A stretch of 64,000 nucleotides of DNA. It comes from JBCBAP01 sp038532435. GTDB lineage: Bacteria; Pseudomonadota; Alphaproteobacteria; Rhodobacterales; Rhodobacteraceae. The stretch is taken from NCBI GenBank assembly GCA_038532435.1, contig JBCBAP010000005.1, positions 1 to 64,000 of the forward strand, given 5' to 3'. Below are positions 43,607 through 52,908 of this stretch, piece after piece. Both the position numbers and the translations under genes were made by a program. The notes beneath the pieces were generated by a model. That model did no database searches, was not told the DNA's origin, and saw only the letters and a program-made list of their open reading frames with translations. Each line of letters opens with the position of its first letter. The first letter of the stretch is position 1.

Positions 43607-44490
43607 TCCACGTTCTGAACCTGCTCCCGCATCTGATCGATCACGACCTTCAGAGCAAGCCCCTTCTGAGTGAGGTCCGCGAAGCCCGCCTTTGAACAGA
43701 GGGTGTTGGCCTCCCGGTTGAACTCCTGCATCAGGAAGTCGAGCTTGCGCCCCACCGGGCCGTCTTCAGCGAGGAGCGTGCGGGCTGCGGCGACATGGGT
43801 GTCGAGCCGGTCAAGCTCCTCGGTCACGTCGGACCGAATGGCGATGAGGGCGAGTTCCTGCTCGAGACGGCCCGGATCCGCGCCATCCACTTCCTCAAGC
43901 ACTCGGGAAAGCTTCGCGGTCATCGCGGCGCGCTGCTCCTCGGCACGGCTGGCGAGAAGGTCCCGCGCCTCTGTCGTGAGGGTGGCGACCTCTTCGATGG
44001 CCTCACGGAGGATCTTTGAAATCGCGTCCCCCTCCGCCTGCCGTGCGGTGACGAAGGCGGACACGAGTTCGGTGATCTGGGCGAGAGCCGGAGCGGCCCA
44101 GCCGGGCTCCCCGGACACTTCCGCCCCCGCATCGAGCACCCCACGGAGCGCAAGTATCTGGGGAGCGGTACCTGCAGACACCTCAAGCCCCCGCGCCGCG
44201 GCCTGCTCGACCACGACCTGGACCGCCATCAGCATCCGCTGCAACGCATCGCTATTGACCGCGACCGCACCGGCGCTCGACGTGTCCGCAACGCGAAAGG
44301 TGCAGGTGATGTTGCCCCGCTTGACCGCCTTGGGCACGGCGGCGCGCAGGGCAGTCTCCGCCCGGTCGAGACCGTCGGGAAGGCGCAGCTTCAGATCCAG
44401 CCCGCGCGCGTTGACGCTGCGTATTTCCCATGTCCAGGTCACGCCCTCATGGGCCCCGGAAAGGCTGGCGAAACCGGTCATTGATTGCAC
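43603..44490 (-). CDS. YicC/YloC family endoribonuclease
   Basis: 295 residues. MQSMTGFASLSGAHEGVTWTWEIRSVNARGLDLKLRLP is the conserved N-terminus; LEQELALIAIRSDVTEELDRLDTHVAAARTLL and GRKLDFLMQEFNREANTLCSK the C-terminal signature. Members cleave RNA in E. coli and Bacillus. Coupled to gmk. Confidence 0.94.
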   Translation of the reverse strand: MQSMTGFASLSGAHEGVTWTWEIRSVNARGLDLKLRLPDGLDRAETALRAAVPKAVKRGNITCTFRVADTSSAGAVAVNSDALQRMLMAVQVVVEQAAARGLEVSAGTAPQILALRGVLDAGAEVSGEPGWAAPALAQITELVSAFVTARQAEGDAISKILREAIEEVATLTTEARDLLASRAEEQRAAMTAKLSRVLEEVDGADPGRLEQELALIAIRSDVTEELDRLDTHVAAARTLLAEDGPVGRKLDFLMQEFNREANTLCSKAGFADLTQKGLALKVVIDQMREQVQNVE

Positions 44491-44629
44491 GGCCGTCCCC
44501 CTCGTAACCCGCCGATATGGGGGTTAACCGTAAACACAATCATAACAAGCGCAATGCCGCTAAAATTGTTAGTATCTCATATCGAAAGTGACGGCGGCCA
44601 GCAACGCGTGTCTTGGAGTGGTGAGTAGG

Positions 44630-45265
44630 ATGGAAAAGTCAGTGGCTGAGACGATCTCTGCCTATTGGGAGAAGTTGAGGGACGGGGGCCGGGTCCCCCG
44701 CCGGTCAGCCATCGATCCACGACACTTCGAGTCGGCGCTTGAGCACATGTTTATCCTCGAAGATGCCGGAAGCTCGCCAACGCGTATCCGCCTTGGCGGT
44801 CTGCGTCTGTGTGAGCTGATGGGCATGGAGATCCGGGGCATGGCCGGGCGTTGCTTCTTTCGCCATGAGGACCACGCGGAGCTCGAGCGTGTGTTCAAGT
44901 CCGTGATGGAAGAGCCCGCGACCGCGGATCTGATCTGCGCGGCGGAGACGATGGATGGCACTCCCCTCCGAACCACCATCGTGCTGCGCCCGCTCACCGA
45001 CGAGTTCGACACGGTGAACCGGATCCTCGGCGCGGTCTCTTTCCACGGCGTGCCGAAGTCGGGGCTGAACCTCACGCTAATCTCGGCCATGGTGCGCCGG
45101 GTCGGCGAAGAAGGACCGCCGCGGCAGGCGCTCAACGCATTCGCGGAGGATCAGACCCCCTACTCCGCCCCCGCCCTCACCCCCATCACCGGCAGCGGCG
45201 CAAAGACGAAGAAGAAGGACGCGCGTCGGGACCATCTGAAGCTGGTCGTGAACCGGGACGACTGA
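44630..45265 (+). CDS. PAS domain protein (PAS_5/MopJ-like)
   Basis: 211 residues from the ATG at 44630. Residues 10-140 form a single PAS fold: SAYWEKLRDGGRVPRRSAIDP, FESALEHMFILED, RIRLGGLRLCELMGMEIRGM, FFRHEDHAELERVF. The C-terminus is basic (TKKKDARRDHLKLVVNRDD). PAS_5 proteins such as Caulobacter MopJ modulate cell-cycle signalling. Not otherwise assignable. Confidence 0.85.
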   Translation: MEKSVAETISAYWEKLRDGGRVPRRSAIDPRHFESALEHMFILEDAGSSPTRIRLGGLRLCELMGMEIRGMAGRCFFRHEDHAELERVFKSVMEEPATADLICAAETMDGTPLRTTIVLRPLTDEFDTVNRILGAVSFHGVPKSGLNLTLISAMVRRVGEEGPPRQALNAFAEDQTPYSAPALTPITGSGAKTKKKDARRDHLKLVVNRDD

Positions 45266-45268
45266 CCG

Positions 45269-46120
45269 TCAGGTTGAGAATTCGGCCTCGGCAATGCCCT
45301 GAAGGGACAGGAGGGCGCTGAGATCCGAATGGTCCAGAACGGCCGCCGCGCCCGCCTTGAGCGTCGGCTTGGCCTTGTAGGCCACCCCCAATCCAGCGGC
45401 CTGTACCATGGACAGATCGTTGGCCCCGTCCCCTACGGCGATGACGTCGGTGGCGGCGAACCCCCCTTCGTCGCAATACTGCGTCATCGCCTCGAGTTTA
45501 GCGGCGCGTCCAAGGATGGGCGCGCCGACCTCACCGGTCAGCTGACCGTCGGCGAAGATCAGCCTGTTGGCCCTGTTGACGGCGAAGCCCGCCTCCGCCG
45601 CCACCCGTTCAGTGAAGAAGGTAAACCCGCCGGAGACGAGCGCGGTCTTCGCACCCAGCGCGTTCATGGTCCGAACAAGTGTCCGTGCGCCGGGATTGAG
45701 GGAGATGCGGGTATCGAAGCAGTCCTGAAGAGCGCTTTCGGGCAGCCCCTTGATCAACGCCACACGTTCCCGCAGCGCCGCCTCGAAATCGAGTTCCCCG
45801 GCCATGGCCCGCTCGGTGATGTCGGCCACGCGATCCTTGACCCCGGCGAAGTCCGCAAGCTCGTCGATGCATTCGACCGGGATCATGGTGCTGTCCATGT
45901 CCGCGATGAGAAGCCGCTTCCGACGTCCCTCCGCCGGGACGATGTTCACGTCGGCGTCCGGCAAACGGGGCTGAAGCACCGGAGCGATGTCGAGCGCGAT
46001 CTCGACGGCGCATGCGCCAAGGCGCCGCGCATCACCGGGCGCGTCGAGCGTGGCGGCAACCGCGTGGACGTGATGATCCTCCACACCGGCGGCCGCCGTG
46101 ATGACCGCGAAACAGGTCAT
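45269..46120 (-). CDS. serB: phosphoserine phosphatase
   Basis: 283 residues. N-terminal ACT-like region, then the HAD motifs: IADMDSTMIPVECIDE (catalytic Asp), LVSGGFTFFTERVA (second), and VIAVGDGANDLSMVQAAGLGVAYKAKPTL (Mg-binding). Last step of serine synthesis. Preceded by AGAGG before the ATG. Confidence 0.96.
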   Translation of the reverse strand: MTCFAVITAAAGVEDHHVHAVAATLDAPGDARRLGACAVEIALDIAPVLQPRLPDADVNIVPAEGRRKRLLIADMDSTMIPVECIDELADFAGVKDRVADITERAMAGELDFEAALRERVALIKGLPESALQDCFDTRISLNPGARTLVRTMNALGAKTALVSGGFTFFTERVAAEAGFAVNRANRLIFADGQLTGEVGAPILGRAAKLEAMTQYCDEGGFAATDVIAVGDGANDLSMVQAAGLGVAYKAKPTLKAGAAAVLDHSDLSALLSLQGIAEAEFST

Positions 46121-46140
46121 GCGGAACCTCTATGAATGAG

Positions 46141-46163
46141 CGCCGGGCCGCGAGGGCCCGGCG
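46141..46163 (-). terminator. hairpin downstream of the class II DAHP synthase gene
   Basis: CGCCGGGCC at 46141-46149 pairs with GGCCCGGCG at 46155-46163 (9 bp, 5-base loop), 5 bases beyond the stop of the DAHP synthase gene and 21 bases before serB. There is no T-run, so an RNA-stabilising or weak terminator role is possible. Confidence 0.4.
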
Positions 46164-46167
46164 GGGA

Positions 46168-47535
46168 TCAGACCGCGGCCCGGTCGGCCACCGGTGCGTT
46201 CTCGAGCTCTTCGGCCACCAGGAAGGCAAGCTCCAGCGCCTGGGAGGCGTTGAGGCGCGGGTCGCACGCAGTGTGGTAGCGGTCGGAAAGATCCTCGTCG
46301 CTCACCGCGCGCACGCCGCCGGTGCACTCCGTCACATCCTTGCCGGTCATCTCGAAATGTACGCCACCCGCGTGGGTGCCCTCGGCCTTGTGGACCGCGA
46401 AGAACTCGCGCACCTCACTGAGCACGGATTCGAAGGGCCGCGTCTTGTAGCCCGTCTCCGACTTGATCGTGTTGCCGTGCATCGGATCGCAGGACCAGAC
46501 GACCTTGCGCCCCTCCCGCTCCACCGCGCGGACGAGCGCTGGCAGGTGCTTGTCAACCTTGCCTGCACCGAAGCGGGCAATGAGTGTGAGCCGTCCTGCC
46601 TCGTTCTCCGGGTTGAGCGCGTCGATCAGACGGATCAGTTCATCGGGCTCGAGGCTGGGGCCGCACTTGAGGCCGATCGGGTTGATCACGCCGCGGCAGA
46701 ACTCCACGTGCGCACCGTCCGGCTGCCGCGTGCGGTCACCGATCCAGATCATGTGGCCGGAGCCCGCGACCACCTGGCCAGAGGTGGAATCGACCCGCGT
46801 CAGCGCCTCCTCATACTCCAGCAGCAGAGCCTCATGGCTCGTGTAGAAATCGACCCGACCGATGCTGTCCACGCTGTCCGACGTGATGCCCGCGGCGGAC
46901 ATGAATTCCAGCGCGTCGCCGATACGGTTGGCAAGCGCCTGATATTCCCGCGCGCTGTCCTCGTTGGCGAAGCCGAGCGTCCAGGAATGCACCCGGTGCA
47001 TGTCCGCGAAACCACCTTGGGAGAAAGCGCGCAGAAGGTTGAGCGTCGCAGCAGACTGGGTGTAGGCCTGCAGCATCCGCGCGGGATCCGGGATCCGGCT
47101 TTCGGGTGTGAAGCCGATATCGTTGATGATGTCACCGCGGTAGGACGGCAGCTCGACCCCGTCCTTCACCTCGGTCGGTGCGGAGCGGGGCTTGGCGAAC
47201 TGGCCCGCCATGCGCGCGACCTTCACCACCGGCAACTTTGCGCCATAGGTCAGGACGATCGCCATCTGCAGGAGCACCTTGTAGGTGTCCCGGATGTTGT
47301 CGCCGGAAAACTCGTTGAAGCTTTCTGCGCAATCACCGCCCTGCAGCAGGAACGCGTCACCCTCGGCCACGGTTGCGAGCTTTGCACGGAGCGCGCGGGC
47401 CTCGCCTGCAAAAACGAGCGGCGGAAAGGAGGCCAGCCGGCCCTCAACCTCATGAAGGGCTGCGGGATCGGTATAGTCGGGCATCTGGATGCGCGGTTTT
47501 GCGCGCCATGCCTGCTTCGTCCAAGTCGCGGACAT
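46168..47535 (-). CDS. class II 3-deoxy-7-phosphoheptulonate (DAHP) synthase
   Basis: 455 residues from ATG at 47533-47535. N-terminus TWTKQAWRAKPRIQMPDY and FPPLVFAGEARALRAKLA; catalytic block LLQGGDCAESFNEFSGDNIRDTYKVLLQMAIVLTYG with the metal cysteine; also VARMAGQFAKPRS and VIWSCDPMHGNT. This plant-like class II form begins the shikimate pathway. Allosteric behaviour is not readable here. Confidence 0.96.
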   Translation of the reverse strand: MSATWTKQAWRAKPRIQMPDYTDPAALHEVEGRLASFPPLVFAGEARALRAKLATVAEGDAFLLQGGDCAESFNEFSGDNIRDTYKVLLQMAIVLTYGAKLPVVKVARMAGQFAKPRSAPTEVKDGVELPSYRGDIINDIGFTPESRIPDPARMLQAYTQSAATLNLLRAFSQGGFADMHRVHSWTLGFANEDSAREYQALANRIGDALEFMSAAGITSDSVDSIGRVDFYTSHEALLLEYEEALTRVDSTSGQVVAGSGHMIWIGDRTRQPDGAHVEFCRGVINPIGLKCGPSLEPDELIRLIDALNPENEAGRLTLIARFGAGKVDKHLPALVRAVEREGRKVVWSCDPMHGNTIKSETGYKTRPFESVLSEVREFFAVHKAEGTHAGGVHFEMTGKDVTECTGGVRAVSDEDLSDRYHTACDPRLNASQALELAFLVAEELENAPVADRAAV

Positions 47536-47668
47536 CTGGTGTCTCCTGGCTGCGTCTGCGTCGAAAGTGCGACCAGATAGCACGGGACCGCAGGGAGTGG
47601 CCAGACGGGACCAACGTCGCGGGGCGGGTTTTTCGCATCCCGATCCGGTTTCCGCAAACGCTCCCCGG

Positions 47669-48577
47669 TCAGCCGCTGCCGTTGGGCCGCGTTTCGGGCA
47701 GGACCGCGGCCAGCAACCGCTCCAGCAGGCCGATGGAGAATCGCACCGAGTAGCCGCCAAAGAACGCGATAAGGGGGCCGACGGCGGGCGCCGTTTCCTG
47801 CCCAAGCATATTGCCCGCATCCAGCATCCACGGCACCACGAAGCCGAACATGCCGCCGAGCAGGATACGCGGCCACACCTTCCGCTCCTCGCTCACATCG
47901 AAAGTCTGAAGCCGCGTCGTCGTCAGCGCGTGGTTGAGAAGGTGGATGAGCGCGCCCACGCAGCCGAAGGCGATCCAGCTTGCCCATTCAAGCGTCTGGT
48001 TGACCTGCTGTTCATCGCCGGGCGTCTCGGCAAAGTACTGCCAGCCCGCAACGGCAAGGTAGAAGGCGAGAAGAAGTAGCAGGCCAAGGCTCACGAACCG
48101 GGTCACCCGCTGGACAAACCGTCCGGCGACGGAGCTTGAGGGATCGTTCGGGTCGAGCCGCCGGGTCGCCATCAGCGTGTTTACCGTGACCGGCAGCGCC
48201 TCGGTCGACAGGGTCTCCGTCACCTGGTTGTAGCAGAACGCTGACCGCTCCCGGGCGGTGAGTGTCGTGAAGAAGCGGGGAATTCCATTGATCTCCTCCG
48301 GGCTTTCGAGATCTTGCGGATCATTGCCCGCATAGTGCTCCGCGATGATGAAGAGGGTGTGCACGGTCTCCGACACTTTTCGGTCGGAGGCGATACAGTA
48401 TTCGTAGAGCAGACGCGCCTTCGTCTGCGCATCGGGATGGCGCAGCAAATGATGACCGGGACTGTCGGGCATTGTGAAATCGAGTAGGCGAAGCAGAGAG
48501 AAGCGCGGCCGCGGTTTCGGGGCCTCCGCGTCCTTCGATTTCTGCCGCGAAGCGGCGTCCACCACTTTGTCAGCCAT
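47669..48577 (-). CDS. membrane protein of unknown function
   Basis: 302 residues. A cytosolic N-terminal 150 residues (RLLDFTMPDSPGHHLLRHPDAQTKARLLYEYCIASDRKVSETVHTLFIIAEHY) precedes about four hydrophobic segments (FVSLGLLLLLAFYLAVAGW, WIAFGCVGALIHLLNHAL, ILLGGMFGFVVPWML, VGPLIAFFGGYSVRFSIGLLERLLAAV). No signature recognised. Divergent from the GlxA-type regulator by 240 bases. Confidence 0.7.
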   Translation of the reverse strand: MADKVVDAASRQKSKDAEAPKPRPRFSLLRLLDFTMPDSPGHHLLRHPDAQTKARLLYEYCIASDRKVSETVHTLFIIAEHYAGNDPQDLESPEEINGIPRFFTTLTARERSAFCYNQVTETLSTEALPVTVNTLMATRRLDPNDPSSSVAGRFVQRVTRFVSLGLLLLLAFYLAVAGWQYFAETPGDEQQVNQTLEWASWIAFGCVGALIHLLNHALTTTRLQTFDVSEERKVWPRILLGGMFGFVVPWMLDAGNMLGQETAPAVGPLIAFFGGYSVRFSIGLLERLLAAVLPETRPNGSG

Positions 48578-48817
48578 GCCAGATCACTCCCAATTATCGA
48601 CAGACCTGCCGCCGCTAAAGTGCGCATATCTTGTGCCGGGGCAGTAAAGGTGAGTTTTGACGGGGTGACTATATCCAAGTCGAGTTTCGCCGGAACAAGA
48701 GCGCCCTGAACAGGCCCGATCTCATCCAAAAGAGGCTTGTGGTGTTTCTCGCTTGCACGTTGCTCAAGGTTTGAGCAGTGTCTGGCAAAAGTCACGCTGC
48801 TAGGGAGGTTGGCGGCC

Positions 48818-49792
48818 ATGGGACAGTCGGATGCTCCACCCCGGGCGTTCCTGTTTTTTCTCACCGAGAATTACTCGCTGCTGTCCTATGCCTGTGCCAT
48901 CGAGCCGTTGAGGCTCGCCAACCTGCAGGCGGGGCGGACGCTCTACACATGGCGGCTCGCATCGGAAAACGGGGAAACGGCGCTGGCATCCAACAACACC
49001 GCCACGGTGGTGGATTGCGGGTTTACCGAGCTTATGAGGGACGAGACCCTGCTGGTGTGTTCCGGCATCGATGTGAAGGGGGCCACCTCGAAACCCCTGT
49101 TGACCTGGCTGCGGCGGGAAAGCCGCAAGGGCATCGCCATCGGCGGCCTGTGCAACGCGACCTACATTCTCGCCAAGGCGGGGCTTCTGGAAAACCGCAA
49201 ATGCACCATCCACTGGGACAACCGGGACAGTTTCATCGAGGAGTTCCCGGACATCGAGCTCAGCCAGGCGATCTATACCATCGACGGGAATCGCTACTCC
49301 TCCGCCGGGGGATCGGCCTCCGCGGACCTGATCCTCAAGTTGATTGCCGATGAGCACGGAACGGAGCTGTCGAACGAGGTCGCGGATCAGATGATCTACA
49401 CCACCGTGCGGACGGACCGGGACGAACAGCGTCTGTCGATCCCGACCCGCATCGGTGTGCGCCATCCGAAACTGAGCTCCGTCATTCATATGATGGAGGA
49501 CAATATCGAGGAGCCGGTCAGCCCCTCGATCCTCGCAACCGAGGTCGGAATGTCGACGCGCCAGCTTGAGCGCCTTTTCCGCCGCTACCTCGACCGCTCA
49601 CCGAAGCGGTACTACATGGAACTGCGCCTGCAAAAAGCGCGCAAGCTGCTGATGCAGACGGACATGACGGTGATCAACGTGGCGCTCGCCTGTGGGTTCA
49701 CCTCGCCCTCCCATTTCTCGAAATGCTACCGGGCCCATTTCGACACCACCCCCTACCGCGAACGGGGTACCCAGTCGGCCACGACCGCTTGA
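48818..49792 (+). CDS. GlxA family AraC-type regulator (GbdR-like)
   Basis: 324 residues, ATG with AGGGAGG upstream. The N-terminal half is a DJ-1/PfpI-like domain (AFLFFLTENYSLLSYACAIEPLRLANLQAG, GIAIGGLCNATYILAKAGLL). The C-terminal half is an AraC HTH: LATEVGMSTRQLERLFRRYLDRSPKRYYMELRLQKARKLLMQTDMTVINVALACGFTSPSHFSKCYRAHF. This architecture includes GbdR, activator of glycine betaine and sarcosine catabolism; the presence of soxBDAG and bmt in the same region supports that reading but does not prove it. Confidence 0.88.
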   Translation: MGQSDAPPRAFLFFLTENYSLLSYACAIEPLRLANLQAGRTLYTWRLASENGETALASNNTATVVDCGFTELMRDETLLVCSGIDVKGATSKPLLTWLRRESRKGIAIGGLCNATYILAKAGLLENRKCTIHWDNRDSFIEEFPDIELSQAIYTIDGNRYSSAGGSASADLILKLIADEHGTELSNEVADQMIYTTVRTDRDEQRLSIPTRIGVRHPKLSSVIHMMEDNIEEPVSPSILATEVGMSTRQLERLFRRYLDRSPKRYYMELRLQKARKLLMQTDMTVINVALACGFTSPSHFSKCYRAHFDTTPYRERGTQSATTA

Positions 49793-49851
49793 CCGGGGAG
49801 GTGCAACGGTAGTTCACTGACCGCGCCCGAGGTTTGATCGGAGCGAGGCCC

Positions 49852-51045
49852 ATGCGCGTTCTCCAGACGGCACGACACGACAGACAGTCCGGACCGGCGC
49901 AGACCGGCCGGGGAAAAGCGGTCAGCCCGCCCTCCCCCCACTTGGCGGAGCTGCAGGCCCAGGCGGATGCGCCGATCCAACGGATCATAAGCGAGGAGAC
50001 GTTTCAGGAGCAGACGCCCGGGCGTCTTCTCGCCCCACGCAAGGCGGTCGCGCGGATCGACCCCCTGATCGCCGCTTACCACAACGCCCCGTCCGGTGGG
50101 AAAGCGGCCGCACACGCGGCCCTGCTGACGGAGATCAACGCCTACATCGCAGGCAAGGCGGGGGACCCAACGAACAAACGGCTTACGCCTGTCACGAACC
50201 TGCGGACTGCGTTGGTTGCCGAGACCGCGGCTGCCACGATGATGGACACCCTCGCCGGGCACGGAGTGCAGTCAGACATGACCTCGGTCGGCATGGTGGC
50301 CGCAATACCTGCGGCGGACATCGCGATACTGGGGCCGCTGGCGCAGGTGACGGCGCCCTCTGACCTGCTAGCGCTGCACAGGCTGTCGCGCACCAATGCG
50401 GACATCGCGACCCTCGCCGCGCTGCCGCAGGTCACCAGCTTCAATTGGCTTCGCACGCTCGCCGCCCTGCCCCGCATCACTGCGGAGATATCGCAGATCG
50501 CAAACCTTCATACGGTCGGTCTGGGTGGTGTTATGTTGCCAAGCCAGCCGACATACAACGACCTCCTCGAAATCGCGAAATCGGCGCACACTATCGCGGA
50601 CATCACCAACGCCATGACGACCTGGACCATCACCCAGACCAGCCATCTGACCGACATCTGCACCAAAGGGTATCCCACCGGTCTGCTCTCCCGCCGGGGG
50701 ATGATCGCGGCGGCAGAGCGCATGTACTATATTCCCATGAACCTCATCTACGGCCAGCCCGCCTCACAAGCGACAAGGCTGAAATGGGGTGCCCACTATG
50801 GTTCGGTCTTCGCAATCGGCCACGCCGCAGACAAGCTTGCAACGGCCGCGGCGGACCCAGTCATCCTCGCCGAGTTGCAGACCGGCGGGGTCTTGTCCGC
50901 AACCGCGACGGCGGTCCCCCAGGTGATCATCGACACGCTTTCAGCGGGTTGGCTCGCCACGCACACCGGTGCGGCTGGTGTGGGCTATGCCGGGGGTGAC
51001 ACGGGCGGCGACACAAGGCTCAACGGAGGAGATCGCAATGACTGA
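49852..51045 (+). CDS. unrecognised protein with effector-like leader; possible contractile-injection cargo
   Basis: 397 residues from ATG 49852 with GGAGCGAGG upstream. Residues 1-50 are polar, disordered and read ...SPHLAELQAQADAPIQR, very like leaders of proteins loaded into extracellular contractile injection systems. A short helical region follows (ISEETFQEQTPGRLLAPRKAVARIDPLIAAYH, then HAALLTEINAYIAGKAGDP). The remaining 270 residues are Ala/Thr-rich helices of unknown fold, without catalytic motif I can name. No signal peptide. It overlaps the pentapeptide gene by 8 bases, which suggests a two-gene unit. Function is inferred only. Confidence 0.6.
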   Translation: MRVLQTARHDRQSGPAQTGRGKAVSPPSPHLAELQAQADAPIQRIISEETFQEQTPGRLLAPRKAVARIDPLIAAYHNAPSGGKAAAHAALLTEINAYIAGKAGDPTNKRLTPVTNLRTALVAETAAATMMDTLAGHGVQSDMTSVGMVAAIPAADIAILGPLAQVTAPSDLLALHRLSRTNADIATLAALPQVTSFNWLRTLAALPRITAEISQIANLHTVGLGGVMLPSQPTYNDLLEIAKSAHTIADITNAMTTWTITQTSHLTDICTKGYPTGLLSRRGMIAAAERMYYIPMNLIYGQPASQATRLKWGAHYGSVFAIGHAADKLATAAADPVILAELQTGGVLSATATAVPQVIIDTLSAGWLATHTGAAGVGYAGGDTGGDTRLNGGDRND

Positions 51046-51478
51046 AACCGGCCCGGGCACCCCGTTTCATGGGCACGATTACGGTGGACAGACCTTTTCA
51101 CGCGCGAACATGACGAACTGTACCTTCGACGGAGTGATGATGCGCGACGCGCGGTTCTGGGCGGTTCTGGAGGATGCCCGGTTCGAGGAGTCGAACATGG
51201 CCCGGGTTGTCTTCAACGATGTGAACCTTCAGGGTGCCGCGTTTGAAAACGTGAACCTGTCCGAGGTCCGGGTGCACAACGCAAACCTGACGGGGATTTC
51301 GATCAGCGCCGCAAATCTGACCGGCCTGTCGGTCAGGGAGGCGAACATGACCGGGATGTCCTTGACCGATGTCGATCTCACCGATGCCGCGATCAATGAT
51401 GCGAACATGTCCGGAATGAGGATCGATGGCGTGCTCGTGAGCGACCTGCTGGCCGCCTACCGCGCGGCGCAGGACTAG
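51038..51478 (+). CDS. pentapeptide-repeat protein
   Basis: 146 residues; GGAGGA at 51025-51030. About 14-16 consecutive pentapeptide-like units from residue 25 to 130 (DARFW, ARFEE, VNLQG, AAFEN, VNLSE, ANLTG, ANMTG, VDLTD, ANMSG patterns), which fold into a square beta-helix. Such proteins can mimic DNA or act as structural or immunity-like partners. Overlap with the upstream gene suggests that the pair acts together; a toxin/immunity relation is a guess. Confidence 0.82.
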   Translation: MTETGPGTPFHGHDYGGQTFSRANMTNCTFDGVMMRDARFWAVLEDARFEESNMARVVFNDVNLQGAAFENVNLSEVRVHNANLTGISISAANLTGLSVREANMTGMSLTDVDLTDAAINDANMSGMRIDGVLVSDLLAAYRAAQD

Positions 51479-51634
51479 CGCCTCGCCGCCCGGATAGTGC
51501 GGAGCCTGGAGGGGTGTTTGAGCGGAGAGGGACCGGTAGGGCCAACTGGGTCGCGGGGGACGTCTCGCACCTGGATCACCAGCGCATACGCTTTATGGAG
51601 TATCGTCAGCAGGCCTCGCAAATCGGCCAACCGA

Positions 51635-51711
51635 TGGTCGGGGCGGCGAGATTCGAACTCACGACCTACGGTACCCAAAACCGTCGCGCTACCAGGCTGC
51701 GCCACGCCCCG
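51635..51711 (-). tRNA. tRNA-Pro, anticodon TGG
   Basis: Minus strand: acceptor 5' CGGGGCG pairs with 3' CGCCCCG, followed by ACCA, with CCA encoded. D arm GGCGCAGCCTGGTAGCGC, anticodon stem-loop ACGGTTTTGGGTACCGT with TGG at the centre, T arm GTGAGTTCGAATCTCGC. Length 77 with CCA. It lies between the pentapeptide gene and DUF192, outside other genes. Confidence 0.95.
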
Positions 51712-51763
51712 AACCATGCGTCCGTTTAGGCGAAGGTTGCGGGAATGAAAAGCGGGAATTCGC

Positions 51764-52246
51764 TCAAGGCTCGCAGGGCCAGGCGGCGGTGTCGGCGACG
51801 AAGGCCGGATGACGCATCTGCGTTCCAGGCGCGAGGCCGAGCATCTGCGACAGGCCCGCGTTGATCTCGAGCACGGCGGTGATCGCATCGCTCCGGCTCG
51901 GGATGCTGGTCTCATCCCCGGGGATCGCATTCTCGTGGATATGCTGGACCACGCCCTGCTGGTCGAGGAACAGGATGTCGAGCGGAAGGAACGTGTTGCG
52001 CATCCAGAAGGAGCGCGGGCCCGGCGTGTCCCACAGGAACAGCATGCCGTTGAACTGCGGCATGGTCCGGCGGAACATCAGACCCTGCATCCGCTCTTCC
52101 GGCTCATCGGCGACTTCCACGGCAAAGGTGACCGTGCCGCCCGGGCCGCGCAGGTCCACGCGCCCGTCGACGCAGGCCGCCTGCGCCGCACCGGCATACA
52201 GCGTCAGCCAGATCGCAAACAGCGCTGTCCTAGGTGTCGAGCTCAA
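51764..52246 (-). CDS. DUF192 secreted protein
   Basis: 160 residues. The only sensible start is TTG at 52244-52246, giving signal peptide RTALFAIWLTLYAGAAQA. DUF192 signature: VADEPEERMQGLMFRRTMPQFNGMLFLWDTPGPRSFWMRNTFLPLDILFLDQQG. Family function unknown; ATG-less start lies inside the end of the cold-shock gene, suggesting coupling. Confidence 0.88.
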   Translation of the reverse strand: MSSTPRTALFAIWLTLYAGAAQAACVDGRVDLRGPGGTVTFAVEVADEPEERMQGLMFRRTMPQFNGMLFLWDTPGPRSFWMRNTFLPLDILFLDQQGVVQHIHENAIPGDETSIPSRSDAITAVLEINAGLSQMLGLAPGTQMRHPAFVADTAAWPCEP

Positions 52247-52739
52247 TGGCTTCCCAGGGCTGGATCACGATCGCGATGCGACCACGAGGCCCATCCTCGG
52301 CCTTGACCGCCAGCGCTTCGCCCGCGACGATTTCCGCGATGCCGCACTGCCGCAGCGTTTCGATATGCACGAAGATATCGTTTGGATCGCCGAAAATGTT
52401 GACGAAACCAAAGCCTTTTACCTTGTCGAACCATTTCACCCGCGCGGGCGACATCTCCTCGGGATCGGGCATGTCCTCAAGGTCGATGGTGTCGAAGGCA
52501 CCTTCCTCGCCGGTGTCGAGATCCTCGACTTCCAGCACTTCCTTGGCCAGCCGCCCCTTGGCGGTCGTCTCAACTTCCACTTGTATCTGCGCACCCTCCA
52601 CGAGGGTGGTCATTCCAGCCTGTTTGAGAACGCTGGCGTGTATCATGACGTCGCCGCCGCCGTCCTCGGTCAGGATAAACCCAAACCCGCGCACAGCGTC
52701 ATACCACTTCACACGTCCCAAAATCAGCGTTCGTGCCAT
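52230..52739 (-). CDS. cold-shock protein with two CSD domains
   Basis: 169 residues. First CSD: LGRVKWYDAVRGFGFILTEDGGGDVMIHASVL (RNP1-like RGFGFI). Second CSD after an acidic linker (EDLDTGEEGAFDTIDLEDMPDPEE): ARVKWFDKVKGFGFVNIFGDPNDIFVHIETL. Double-domain CspA-like proteins are found in Rhodobacterales. They bind single-stranded RNA or DNA. The shorter start at MARTL is used because a GTG ten codons upstream has no better site. Confidence 0.9.
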   Translation of the reverse strand: MARTLILGRVKWYDAVRGFGFILTEDGGGDVMIHASVLKQAGMTTLVEGAQIQVEVETTAKGRLAKEVLEVEDLDTGEEGAFDTIDLEDMPDPEEMSPARVKWFDKVKGFGFVNIFGDPNDIFVHIETLRQCGIAEIVAGEALAVKAEDGPRGRIAIVIQPWEAIELDT

Positions 52740-52908
52740 TGGCGTCGACTGTCCTGTTAGCTCTTCCACACGCGAAACCGCTTTTCCTGTTTTTTTCGAT
52801 TTTAGCGCGGTTTACCAAGGGTAACCCGAACGACAATGCTATCACCCGCCGCACAACTCAGGCAATGCTACACAAGGTGATACCGATGCTGAGGAGTGTC
52901 AAGCAACT

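Noticed and set aside
51635..51711. Integrated element with att sites at tRNA-Pro
   Set aside because: No integrase and no second copy of the tRNA 3' end were found in the window.
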